From Acytostelium subglobosum LB1 (taxonomy: Eukaryota; Evosea; Eumycetozoa; Acytosteliales; Acytosteliaceae): a DNA stretch of 64,000 nt. Both the position numbers and the translations under genes were made by a program. Location of the stretch: NCBI RefSeq assembly GCF_000787575.1, contig NW_012236513.1, positions 434,001 to 498,000 on the forward strand. Direction: 5' to 3'. Positions 23,701 to 34,266 of this stretch are shown piece by piece. Position 1 is the stretch's first letter. Each line of letters opens with the position of its first letter. The notes beneath the pieces are model-generated. The model did not search any database. It saw nothing but the letters and a program-made list of their open reading frames with translations, and was not told the DNA's origin.

Positions 23701-24881
23701 TGAGTTGTTGACCAGATCCATCGCATTCCAAGACCACGAGCGATTCTCCGTATGTTGTCACCTCCCTCGCTAAACGCGCCACACGCAAACACTCAGACTA
23801 ACACTCATACCCATATCAATAGTCAATGGTGATAAATGGCCAACGACCATCATTGCCACCTGATTGTTTGCCATCATTTGGCGACTTGATCAAGGATTGT
23901 TGGTCTGGAGATCCTTTGAACAGACCGCCATTCTCGGACATCTTGGACAGACTGGCACAGATAAAGTCAGAGTTGGAGAGCAAGGACGATAACTATAACT
24001 TCCTGTCATCCGACACCAACATCTACTCCAAGCTGCCACTGCCCAACAGCGGTTCCATCGTATACAACGAGCGAATGTATCAGTTTGGCGGCTGGAGCGC
24101 CAATGGCAAGCCACACTCTAGCCTGTTCAGCCTCAACCTGGCGACGATGATGCTCGAGGAGAATTTGGCCAACGTGCTGAAGGACCGCACAGGCTCCACG
24201 TACAAGGTGTTCTTTGAGCACATGAAGACCGAGTTCAACGAGGAGAACCTCATCTTTTACGAGTCGGTTCGCGCCTTTAGCGTCATGCCCAACACCACCC
24301 TAGAGGAGCGCGAGCAGCTCAAGACCGTGGCCAAGCGCATCTACAAGGTGTTCATCGATGACAATGCCCATCGTCAGATCAACATCCCAGGCATGCACAA
24401 AGCCACCGTCAAGACGACGATGGACGCCATCTCTAACAACACGAGTGCCATCTCGCCGCAGATGTTTGCAGAGACCATCAAGTATGTGATGGCGTCGATC
24501 GAGGACAGCTTCCACCGCTTCAAGTTCTCGGCATCGGCCAGCCGCAGCCAGACCTGGCAGATGGTGCCGTGCCACGGCGTCGCGCCACCTCCCATGGTCG
24601 GCCACACGACCATCCTCTGGAATGGCGTCCTGGTAGTCTTTGGCGGCTGGCATCAAAGCGCGCGCCTTCTCAATCAGATCTACCTGCTCAACCTGGAATC
24701 ACTTCAATGGAGCGTGCACAACACAACTGGAGACATCCCACCATCATCGACCGCAGCGCTCAACGCCACGCTGCATGGCGATCACCTCCTTGTCTTTTAC
24801 GAACGTGCTGACTCGCCCAAGCAGCAACTATTCCGTCTGTCGCTCGAGTCCATGATCTGGATGATGATAAGATTGGAATAA
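17773..24881 (+). CDS. Roco protein: RhoGAP-GRAM-LRR-Roc-COR-pseudokinase-kelch-RGS-kelch
   Basis: Giant signalling protein of about 2258 aa. Exons are 17773-19123, 19227-20265, 20336-23535, 23622-23749 and 23823-24881. Approximate order: Thr/Ser/Asn-rich N-terminus (1-330), RhoGAP (340-545), PH/GRAM-like (545-665), leucine-rich repeats (680-970), Roc GTPase (985-1170), COR (1180-1560), kinase-like (1672-1960), kelch, RGS (2015-2135) and kelch again. Roc has a good P-loop GEKAAGKSS and THLD; the G3 region is WEFEG. The kinase-like domain keeps the VSIK lysine, an APEIL motif and the Asp of the DFG position (CDLS), but the HRD/N loop reads LVTNLSTSSI and the glycine loop is lost, so it is predicted to be catalytically dead. 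The ATG at 17773 starts MMMDMMEDEEE. D. discoideum has eleven Roco proteins, some with Rho-regulatory domains; which one is orthologous I cannot tell. Confidence 0.93.
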
Positions 24882-25022
24882 AGTTATATAAGATAATAAT
24901 CAAAGTCGTAATGAATGTTCATTCTTTAAGTCTTCATTCATTCATTCTACAGTCTACGCTCTAGAGTATCCACTGCTGTTCCTGCTCGTCGTGCTCTCTC
25001 CTATTGATTCATTCTATCTTGT

Positions 25023-25804
25023 CTAGTCTCTTGTGTTGTAGACCTTCTTGCCAACTGTGAAGGGGATATACTTGTGCTTGATCATGTGTCTGATCTGGTT
25101 CTTCATGGTGATGGCGAACAAGACAAAGAAGTACATCAAGAGAATTGGCCAGAACACTGGCAGATCGAGGAATGGAATGAATGTGCAGAAGATGGCAATA
25201 GTCAATGCCTTTACAATTAGATGCCTGTAAGTATGTATGTTTGATTGATTGATCGAGCATAAGTTAGTTGGTCAGTTCATGATTGATTGATTGAATGATT
25301 GAATGAATGAATGGGATACTAACCAGAACAAGAACTCTGGGAGTCTTCTTACGAATGGCTTGACTTCCTCATCACCTTTGGTTGGGAGAGACACGTTGAG
25401 ACCATCAACATCGCTATCTGGGTCCCACTTTGGCGAGAGGAATGCTATCAGCTGCGTCAACAAGAAGATTCCAAGTGCATAGGTAACAACGTACCATCCA
25501 CCTCCAGATGTATACACTCTCAAGATATATAAGATTAATAATACTATAGTGTAACAAATTAATTAATCAAGTTAGTTAATGAATGATGAATGATGAATGA
25601 TTGATCGATCGGTCGGTTGATTGATTGAATGATCGATTGAATGAATGATGAATAATGCTACATACAAGCAGCAGCAGCCCATCTATGTGGTAAGAAGGTA
25701 ATAGTTCTTTCGATCAAGTTCTGGTATTTCCTTCCAACCAATGTCTTTAGTGACGCAAGATCATTTGGAGCTGTTGGATTTCCTTCATAGATTGTAGTTG
25801 GCAT
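25023..25804 (-). CDS. rer1: RER1, Golgi-to-ER retrieval receptor
   Basis: Four-span cis-Golgi membrane protein that retrieves ER membrane proteins and unassembled subunits via COPI. 186 aa, the usual length. Exons are 25666-25804, 25324-25543 and 25023-25224. Recognised from VGRKYQNLIERTITFLPHRW, YVVTYALGIFLLTQLIAFLS, VRRLPEFLFWHL, VFWPILLMYFFVLFAITMK and the tail YIPFTVGKKVY, all in the family order. The second intron splits the Trp codon of EFLFW. The C-terminal exon was extended upstream of its first ATG by the ACAG acceptor. The tail ends NTRD. The plus-strand Roco gene converges on it, with 141 bp between stops. Confidence 0.95.
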
Positions 25805-26139
25805 CCTGTTATTTTGTTTGTTTGTTTAATTATATGTATATAAAGTATATTTAGATATATATTGATTGATTGATTGATTGATTGAATGGATGAATGAGAT
25901 TTATAATAACTACTATTACAACAACTAAGTATGAATGATTGAATGATTGAATGAATGATTGAACTTTTGAATTCAAACAGGTCGTGAGTCAGAGTGTTGA
26001 ACCTCAAAAACCATGCAAATTGAAAGGAACTTCACAACTTTGACAAGTCTCGCAACGCAGTCCCATTCATTCAATCATTCATATTCATCAATCATATTCA
26101 TTTACATACACATACAAACATATATAGATAGATAAAGGA
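25805..26139. other. Divergent promoter region between RER1 and CstF-50
   Basis: 335 bp, AT-rich. It holds a GATTGATT run at about 25861-25886, and GTTT repeats next to the RER1 start. No gene seen. Confidence 0.5.
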
Positions 26140-27622
26140 ATGAAGGAGGAACAGAGGGACTTGTACTCTTTGATAATAAATCAATTGGTACATGATGGAT
26201 TCATCAATGAGGCTACAAAGCTGAGTGAATCAACGATGATACCATGTCCTCTACCATCAGATGCAAGCAACAGATTGTCACAAGTCATACAAGGAACGAT
26301 AGGTCCAACAAAGGATTCAAATACACTATTCGATGGTATATATACAACAACTAACTCTAAAGTGTAGCGATGACGACTGACTCGTTCATTCAATCTAATC
26401 GATCAAACAGAAATGGACACAGACGGTATTGATACAATTGGAGGAGATAGAACAAAGGGATTGGACTTTGATAATGCTGCGGCGATGCAGAATGTTACAC
26501 CATCAAAGGTGTCATTCTTGACAAAGTTCATAACGACTCATAAGAATGCATGTAGATGCGCCAAGTTCAGTTGGGATGGAAAGTTTGTGGCGACAGGCTC
26601 ATCAGATACATCGATCAAGTTGTTGGATGTCAACAAGATGCGCAATTATAATCAAACAAAGAACGAGACCACTGAGGACTTTGCCCCATCGCGACCCGTC
26701 ATCAGAACGTTCTATGATCACACACAGCCGATCACCGACCTCGACTTCCACCCGTCGGCACCAATCCTCGCGTCCGCCTCCAAGGACTGCACCATCCGCT
26801 TCTACGACTACAAGTCGTCGCTGAAGCGCTCGTTCAAGTTCCTGCAGGACACACACAGCGTGCGCACCATCAACTTCCACCCGTGTGGCGACATGATCCT
26901 GGCGGGCACCGACCACCACATGATCCGTCTGTACGACGTCAACACATTCCAATCGTTCACAGCGCGCAAAGTCAACGAACATCATCACGGCCCCATCAAT
27001 CAGGTGCGCTACTCTGTCGATGGCAACATATTCGCCAGTTGCTCCAAGGATGCCACCATCAAGATCTGGGACGCAGTCAACATGAGTCTGATCAACACAT
27101 TGCCCAGTCCGCACAGTGGCAACGATGTCACCTCTGTCCAGATCTCAAAGAATCAAAAGTATCTGCTGTCCTGTGGACGAGACAGCTTTGTCAAACTATG
27201 GGAGATATCCTCTGGTCGCATGATTCAATCGATCAACACTGGCGTCAACTTGTCCAACAACTCTGTAAGTCATCGCTTCGTTGCTGGCCAGCGTCGACGA
27301 GTCGGGCTCAACTAACTATCAACCTCCACCACACGAGCAGAAGAACAGACTATGCGCTCTGTTCAATTGTACAGAAGACTTTATTATTACATTGGATGAA
27401 CAGCCATCGTCAGTGGCAGTTTATAACAGCAGAACAAAGGAGTGCGTGCAGAAGTTGTCTGGACACATTCAATCGATACGATGGATTGCGTCATCGCCTG
27501 TAGAGAATGCTTTGATGACTTGTAGCAATGACCATCGTGCAAGATTCTGGACCGAGGACTCTCAACTAAACAGTGGCAGCGGCGGCGGCATTGGCAGTGG
27601 AGGTGGCGGCAGTGGCTTCTAA
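26140..27622 (+). CDS. cstf1: Cleavage stimulation factor subunit 1 (CstF-50)
   Basis: WD40 subunit of the CstF complex, which acts in mRNA 3'-end cleavage and polyadenylation in the nucleus. 443 aa (human 431). Exons are 26140-26335, 26411-27264 and 27341-27622. Exon 1 encodes the N-terminal dimerisation helices (LYSLIINQLVHDGFINEA). Exon 2 starts with EMDTDG and holds most WD repeats (THKNACRCAKFSWDGKFVATG, YDHTQPITDLDFHP, TIKIWD, FVKLWEI). Exon 3 completes the propeller (LSGHIQSIRWIA, NDHRARFW). The C-terminal Gly/Ser tail GSGGGIGSGGGGSGF is a lineage-specific extra. The stop lies 89 bp from the convergent beta-helix gene. High confidence. Confidence 0.94.
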
Positions 27623-27710
27623 CTGCAATCATTCAATCAATAAACATGGGCTTGGACTGACTGTCCACGCGACTCGATGCAACATTATTCATTCATTCAT
27701 TCATTCAAGT

Positions 27711-29003
27711 TTATTGGTTGATTGATTGATACGATGAAGTATTTCTCTTCTTGATCAAGTGTAGTATGACTAGAAGGATGATAATAAGCCCGGCGACTGC
27801 TCCAATAGTGATGCCGGCAATTTCGGCACCATTGAGATGGTGCTTGGTTGGACAGTGCGGGACATTGACGCCAGCAATGTTACAAGTTGAGGAAATATTG
27901 CATTTGGTGATTGATGGGCCACCATGATCAGCAGAGGACATGTTGATACCGCTGATTGTTAGGTTGGCTTTCTCTTGACATTCTATTAGAACTGAGCCAG
28001 AGGAGAATGTCCCACCTACTCTAATATTGGTTAAGATGGTGTCGCCATAGACATCAAGGTAGTAGTCAGAATGAGTGATATTGACAAGGTTGATGTTGGA
28101 AAGGAAAGAGTTGGGACCAATTACAACGAGGGTTTCTCTCCAAGATAAATTTGAGAAGGTACAATTGTCCATGGTAATACTGTCTTGTCCTTGGATGAGA
28201 GGGGTGTCGTAGAAGTTGGGGACAACAAGGCTGTTGTTTGAGTTGGAATAGACGGAGTTGGTGATTTCGATATGGCTCTGGTACAAGACGAGGGCGGCAC
28301 TACTAAATTGGTCAAATAGACAATTGTCAATGGTCACATTGGCCTGTTGTAAATTCAATAGTTGGTCAGTAACCATGTTGTTTGTGAATGAACAGTTGTT
28401 GAGTGCAAGAAAACAAGATGGTCCTCCTTTGGGGTTGACAATGTTGGCTGTCATTATCAAGATCCATTCAAAGCCAGTGCAGTTGTGGATATGAACATTA
28501 TTGAGCGTGATGTTTGTGTTGGAGCCAAGGATGCTGATGACATTGCTCGGTTGGTTGGTCAGGCCATCATATATGTTGAGGTTGTTTAGAGAGACGGTGA
28601 TCTTTGGAGACTGATCATTGCCATAGATGGAAAGAAATTGTGACCCTTCTAAGTAGAAGTCGGAAGACAAGGGTGGGGCTGCACCATTAAAGGTGAAGTT
28701 GAGGTCTTGACTAAAGACTCCGGTATTCTCGGTGATAAAGTACTGTCCTGATGCAAGTTGGATATTGACCATTGTGTTGACTGGATTTGATATGAGTGTC
28801 TTAAATGAGAGGAAGGCAGATGTTATGTTTGGACAAGCATCGTTGATTGATATTGATGACAATCCGCACAACAAAGATGAGTTTGTTGAAGATGGATTGA
28901 CTCCTATATTGATATAAGCGAGTTCAATCGATTGATCACATGACCTATGATCAACCAAAACTGAAAGGACAAATGCCAACAGTATTAATATTACATTGCT
29001 CAT
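27711..29003 (-). CDS. Single-pass membrane protein with beta-helix-type extracellular repeats
   Basis: 430 aa, intronless. It has a signal peptide (MSNVILILLAFVLSVLV) and a long ectodomain (about 25-385) rich in Asn, Ile and NxS/T glycosylation sites. Short repeats such as ITLNNVHIHNCTGF, VTIDNCLFDQFSSAALVL and ITMDNCTFSNLSW have the period and Asn/Cys pattern of right-handed beta-helix (pectate-lyase-like) proteins. One transmembrane helix follows (GITIGAVAGLIIILLVIL) and then a short basic tail. Dictyostelids carry many such surface proteins of unknown function. I do not recognise a catalytic site. A start at 29003 is preferred to an upstream in-frame codon because it opens directly with the signal peptide. 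Confidence 0.75.
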   Translation of the reverse strand: MSNVILILLAFVLSVLVDHRSCDQSIELAYINIGVNPSSTNSSLLCGLSSISINDACPNITSAFLSFKTLISNPVNTMVNIQLASGQYFITENTGVFSQDLNFTFNGAAPPLSSDFYLEGSQFLSIYGNDQSPKITVSLNNLNIYDGLTNQPSNVISILGSNTNITLNNVHIHNCTGFEWILIMTANIVNPKGGPSCFLALNNCSFTNNMVTDQLLNLQQANVTIDNCLFDQFSSAALVLYQSHIEITNSVYSNSNNSLVVPNFYDTPLIQGQDSITMDNCTFSNLSWRETLVVIGPNSFLSNINLVNITHSDYYLDVYGDTILTNIRVGGTFSSGSVLIECQEKANLTISGINMSSADHGGPSITKCNISSTCNIAGVNVPHCPTKHHLNGAEIAGITIGAVAGLIIILLVILHLIKKRNTSSYQSINQ

Positions 29004-29235
29004 TTGATCTATGGTACTACTTTTATGAATGATAATCAAGTCTTCATCAACAAGCATTGTCCTGCGACTCCGAGACCAACCCAACAATCCCTGGGTTGAT
29101 CATCCGCAACCCTTGATGGGGGAAATTGATTGAGTGATCTGATCAGGTCGGACTCCGCATTTTGATCAAAACTCAACCAGGTGAAGCATTGATTGTTCAA
29201 CTCAAAGAGTCCAGGCCTGGTTCTTGATTTAATAT

Positions 29236-30650
29236 CTACTTATCCGCCGCGAGAGGCTTCTTGGGACGCTTGGATGGCAGATCCAGTAAACACTTGGGAC
29301 ATTGACAACTGAAACCATAGTTGTCAAAGAGGTGACTTTGTCGCTCGACATAGTCTTTGTTCGGATCGCCATAGGAGATGGTCAACTCGTCACCTTGTTT
29401 CAAAGGCTTCAATGCCACTAGATTGAGAGTATGATCATTGGGGAATGCCAGGAAACAGTTTGGTTCACAACTGTGATTGATGAATGATGCCAAGTAATAC
29501 AATCCAATACCAGAATCTGGTGTGGCTGCTGTTGGTGTCGTAGCGCCAACCTGTATTCCGACAGTATTAATATACAGTATCTGCATTACTCTAACGAACC
29601 ATTCATAGTTGAACTCTTGATTGAGTGTTAGGATGTGAGGGTGGGTTGGGATAGTTCCAGAGGGGTAATGGTGGGTAAGTGTCCAAGTCTTGATCAATCG
29701 CCAACTCAGTCAATGAACTCAACTCACTCTTCTTATTGCTCTCCTTTGTTAACATTGCGCGTTGGAATGCTAGGTAATCGTCTTTCCACTCCATTGGTGG
29801 ATCTTTCTGTATCATGATTGATAGATTGATTGAATGAATTATCGAGTGAGTGAATGAATGATCATGTGACATGACCTGACAAGACATTTACCTTGGCGAA
29901 TGACAACACTTGAAGATTCTCCCAATGCTCCATTGTCTTGTTGAAGTGATATCCGAGAAGAATACGGGCTACTATCTTGGCGGCTAGTAGTGGGAATCGC
30001 CTCTTCTCCGCCTGACAGTACTTCCTCACTGTATCAATCGATGTACAGCATGCCAGATGATACTGTGTCTCTGCTGTATTCTTACAATTGACTGAACAGT
30101 AGTTCTGACGACAGTTGGGACAATGAACATGTTGATGTTTGTTGTTGCCAGTAGTTGTCGCGTTGGTGATGGGGGTGGGGAGATTGGTCAAGCAGTGAGA
30201 GCATACCTATGTATGATTGATTGATTGATTGATTGATTGAGTTAGCGAGTCAATCAATCGATCAATCAGTGTAGTCGTTCGCAGCAGAGTATAGGTAGTT
30301 ACAGAGTTTGTTGATGCTTGATCGAATGAGGGATGGGAGACGAATGGTTGTTCAGTGATGATGGTACTACCAGCTGCCACGGAGACCTTTGTGAATAGTC
30401 CACGACCATGTGATGTACCAGTGTCCTTGATCATAACCTTATCATGATGTTGTCCAATGATCCTCTTGTATATATTCTCCAACACTGCCATCTCATTGTT
30501 TGATGTCGTCGTTGTGTATTTGAATCGTTGTCCATTAGTCGACGACGACGACGACGACATCATCATCGAAAGAGAATGTGTTTGACGACTCAGTGCCGTC
30601 GATACATTAGTACCCAAAGTGAATGATCTATACACTAGTCTGTTATACAT
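29236..30650 (-). CDS. SET/MYND-domain lysine methyltransferase (SMYD-like), one apparent frame break
   Basis: Probable protein-lysine methyltransferase. Exon 1 is 30303-30650, exon 2 29892-30206 and exon 3 29236-29806. Exon 1 holds the SET-N motif GTSHGRGLFTK. Exon 2 opens with VCSHCLTN and has CPNCRQNYCSVNC...H..CC, a MYND-type zinc finger split across the SET domain as in SMYD proteins. Exon 3 holds the SET core FINHSCEPN, GDELTISYGD and the post-SET CQCPKC cluster. Exon 3 is one base longer than a multiple of three: the frame shifts between about 29610 and 29690, inside a CCCAACCCACCC stretch. Because the motifs on both sides are well conserved, I think a base-calling error is more likely than a pseudogene. 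It lies 85 bp downstream of the PHAX-like gene, in tandem. Confidence 0.82.
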
Positions 30651-30735
30651 TGTAACAAAGATGAATGAATGAATGAATGAATGAACAGACAATCAGTTCA
30701 TCTCACTTTTTATTCGACGACGCCGACGCGCACCT

Positions 30736-31629
30736 TTAGTTGCAGACCTGCATTTCATCGTGGCGACCAAAGATGTTGTTGTTGTTGTGATTGTTGTGAT
30801 CGTTGGAAACAGATACAGGACAGTCATTGAGTGAGAGCAATCGCTCAAACTCCTCGTCAAGGGCATTGACCTCGTGGTCGTTGCGTATCGATTCGATTGA
30901 TGGCAGTGGCACAAAGTCTGTGATGAGAGTGAATCTTCCTTTGCCCTTGGTATGTCTCTGTTTCTTGTACTTGGACAGTGCACTCATTGAGAACACCTGT
31001 AGTTTGAGCTTTGGCGGTATGGACATCACAGCCAATCTAAAGAAGACTCCACCAGGTGTCCTCCTTCGGACCTGTTGTGTCTCTGTTGCTTCATCATCAT
31101 TGTCGTCTCCATCATGCTCTCCTTCGTCGTCCTTTGTCACTACTTTGATCGTTATCCCACCTTGTTGCTCAATGTCCAGGGTATGTTTGAGCAGCTCGAT
31201 TGACTTGGTTAGACCAAGTGACATGACGACCAGCTCGACCAACACCATGTTAGACTCTTTGTTGAGGAATCCACATATCTTGCGCACGATTGTCTCGATC
31301 ATTGACCTGTCGTCTCTGAATTGAATCGAGTCAATCTCCAATGTTGAGTGATGATGCTCCAGTGGCATTCTCATCTGTTGCTCATGACTCTGTGTCTGTG
31401 TCGGTCTCTGTCTCGTCGACAATGATGATGATGATGATGAAGTGTATGTCTTCATCTCATTATTGAGTAATGCACACTTGTCCATGTTGAGAAGATGAAA
31501 GAACTCTGTGTATAGATCATCCAATGATGGACACAGTCCTAGATCCAACATCCTATGGAATGGACTAAACACCTTATATATATCATAGTTCTTTATCCTA
31601 ATAGTTGTCTTTATCTTTTTCTTTCCATC

Positions 31630-31660
<31 letters not shown>

Positions 31661-31926
31661 GTTTGACTGTTGGCTCTCTTCTTCTTCCGACTTTGTTGTT
31701 GTTGTTGATGTAGTTGTTGGGTCTTTGTGCTAATCACACCATCGACGGTGATGACTGATCCCTGTTGATCACAACTCAAGTGATCATCTTCATATTGTTC
31801 AATATCATCCAATGTTCTCTTATTATTAGTATTTGTTTGTTGTTGTTGTTGTTTGTTAACTTGTATCAGTGGTGTAGTTATTGATGTTGTTGTTGGTTGT
31901 TCGTCTACTATCTCTCCTTCTTCCAT
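30736..31926 (-). CDS. PHAX RNA-binding-domain protein (snRNA export adaptor-like)
   Basis: 396 aa, intronless. Recognised by the PHAX-type RNA-binding domain (about residues 220-330): MIETIVRKICGFLNKES, LGLTKSIELLKHTLDIEQQGG and RRRTPGGVFFRL, the last being the family's signature (RTPGGVFLNLL in animals). PHAX is the phosphorylated adaptor for U snRNA export with CBC and CRM1. The N-terminus has Gln/His-rich tracts and basic stretches (RKKKR, KKKIK) that could be nuclear localisation signals. An acidic insert (EGEHDGDDNDDE) splits the domain before RRRTPGG. A start at 31926 (MEEGEIVDEQ) is preferred over an upstream in-frame codon in AT-rich sequence. Confidence 0.8.
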
Positions 31927-32154
31927 TGATTGAATATGTGATTGATGAATGAATGTATGTATCTGTATCAAATAGAACAATGAATCGATTATAAAGTGTG
32001 AAGATGAGGGGGTGAATCAGGTCCTTCTTCATATTCTTGTATTTCCCCCATTCCCATTCTTTGACACATAGTGCCCTATCTCATTGTATAACATTCAACA
32101 ATCAAGTATTACTATCTCTATCTATCTATCTATCTAACAAATAATTAATTAATA

Positions 32155-32755
32155 ATGGAATTGACTCAAGACGGAGATGTTAACCATGGTGGCCTCGACG
32201 AACAACAACATGGAGCAGGAGATATACCTAATAATAGAGACACAGTAGATAATTTAATGGAACATGCTACGACTTGGTTTGAGTTTGCTAGTATCAACTA
32301 CAAAGCTGTTTGGATAACTATTATACTATCATTTGCCACAATCATCATTGTTAAAAGCAAATGGAATGAATATCAGAAGAGAACATACTTTAGTACGTGA
32401 CTCCTCCGTATCATCATGGCCCATTCATTCATTCATTCATTCATTCACTCACTCATTCATTCAATCAATAACAGAGAAAGAGATTGTAGAGGAGCTAGAT
32501 GATGGATCAAGGTTGGCAAGATTGAAACAACAGGAGAGATTTGATGAAGAGGCTAAAGCAGCACGTGAGAGATTGGAACAAGAGGCACGTGATGCAATCA
32601 AGAAGGCAAAGGAGGAGGAGGCGGACAAATCAAAGAATAGTAGTAAGCCATTTGATCGTCGCGATTACTCTGCTTCACTGAATGGTGGCGGAGGCGGTGG
32701 AGGCTACCGTCCATCAAACTCAATGAGGAACATTGGACGCTGCTGTGGAAAGTAA
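32155..32755 (+). CDS. Selenoprotein S/VIMP-like ER protein, cysteine form
   Basis: 172 aa. Exons are 32155-32392 and 32475-32755 (donor GTACGT, acceptor ACAG). One transmembrane helix (AVWITIILSFATIIIV, about 56-72) is followed by a charged coiled coil (RLARLKQQERFDEEAKAARERLEQEARDAI, in pieces) and a Gly-rich tail with GGGGYRPS ending GRCCGK. This is the plan of selenoprotein S/VIMP, an ERAD factor that links p97 and Derlin, whose tail ends in GGUG. Here a Cys occupies the likely Sec place and the stop is TAA, so no recoding is needed. The homology is by architecture and tail; other single-pass coiled-coil proteins cannot be excluded. Confidence 0.6.
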
Positions 32756-32847
32756 AGAGAACCATGGTGATCGGCATGCCAAACCATGAGGTCTAGCCAT
32801 TATTATTATGTTACATTTGGTTCTCTCGTTCATTCATTCGATCATTG

Positions 32848-34114
32848 TCATCGCTGCCTTTGAGTATGTGCATGTGCAAGAGTCGTGTTGATCAGTGTAC
32901 GAAGATGTTGAAGACTCTCTTCAAATAGTTTGCGATCGATTGAGAGCAGGTTGGAGAGGAGTGGCGAGTTGGGCAGGCTGAGAGCCTCCCACATCGTTCG
33001 TACTATCTTGTTCATCTGCATGAGTCGAAGATCCGCCAGGTTGTTGTGATCGTTGATGTCCTGTCGCAGATCGCCAATGAATCGTCCAAACTCCACGCGC
33101 AGCGACTCGAGCGGATAAGGATTGGTGTACGTGGCACTCACATAGTACTTGCTGATCTTGGCCATGATCTCGCTACCAAACTCCTCCCACAGCGCCAGCC
33201 TGCGCTCGACCTGCTCCTTCTGGCCGCCCAGCTCGTTGATGCGCGTGCGATGAAGCTGGACCTGCGAGCTGAGCTTTTTCTCCGAGTCCAGTGCGCGCTG
33301 ACATTCACGCTCCAGCTTTGTGATCTGTTCGCGTTGTTCAGCGTCCTGTTCCTCGTGCTTGGTGGTCAAAGTGGCGAGGCGTGCTTCAATCTCCTCGATT
33401 GAGGCCTTGATCTCCTCGCCATCGTCGTCGTTGCTGCCGCGCGACTGATCCAACTGTGCGCGCACGCTGTTAAGCCTGAGGTCGGTGCGCTCCAGCAGCT
33501 CCTGTTTCTTTGCCAGCTCCTTCTCGAGCTCTGCAATGCGCTGTTGATCGACGCGCATCTTGGCCGTCTTGCTTTGTGTATCCATGTGCATCTTGAAGAT
33601 GTCGCTGTTTGCCTTCTCCAGCTGCAGTGCCAGATCCTCCTTCTCCTCAGCCATTCGTCGCTGCTTGGTGTCGCTCTCATGTAGCTGTGTGTGAAGGTTT
33701 GCCACCTGGCTGTCAAGCTGATCATAGTGCTCCTGTTCGATGCATGATTGATGCTGCTGTGCGATGTGTTTCACCATGAGATTGAGCTCGCCGACCACCG
33801 CGTCCATGCCGACCAGGTCGTCGAGGGATACGCGACCGACCAGTCCCAAGTCAATGCATGTTCGGGCAATGTCACGCAACGTTTGCTCAGTGACTTGATT
33901 GGCATTGCGTGTATGTATCAACTCGGCAGATGTGTAGGCAAACTCTCGCACCTGCTCGTCGTGCATGGCAGTGAGTGAGGCATTGGCCTTTGTCAGAGCA
34001 TTTGTATCCTTTGTGTATCTCTCAGACAATGCACCAAAGTTCTCCATCAACTTGAGGTATCTTGTGCGCACCTCTGCCAACTCCATCTTGCACAATGTCA
34101 ATTCATCCTGTTGC

Positions 34115-34156
<42 letters not shown>

Positions 34157-34266
34157 GGCTGTGTAGTTGATCTTGTGTATCCATTTGATGTTGTTGGCGG
34201 TGTTGTTGTTGTTGGCCTTGATTGTGAAGATCCTGTACCATTTACTCTATGATAGTTTGGCATCAT
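32848..34266 (-). CDS. Coiled-coil protein, function unknown
   Basis: 472 aa, intronless. A Ser/Thr-rich head and a polyGln run (residues about 38-53) are followed by long heptad-rich coiled coil (about 55-365) with acidic interruption NDDDGEEIK. A C-terminal helical region (about 370-470, LWEEFGSEIMAKISKYY and LESLRVEFGRFI) looks conserved-protein-like. It is convergent with the SelS-like gene (92 bp between stops). It could be a centrosomal, cytoskeletal or vesicle-tether protein; I do not recognise the family. Confidence 0.8.
34110..34156 (-). repeat. CAA/CAG trinucleotide repeat encoding polyGln
   Basis: TTG/CTG on the plus strand reads about 16 Gln codons, mostly CAA with one CAG, in the coiled-coil gene. 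Confidence 0.95.

Noticed and set aside
25861-25886. GATTGATT runs as a CRISPR array or transposon end
   Set aside because: Simple tetranucleotide repeats without spacers, found in many introns and flanks.
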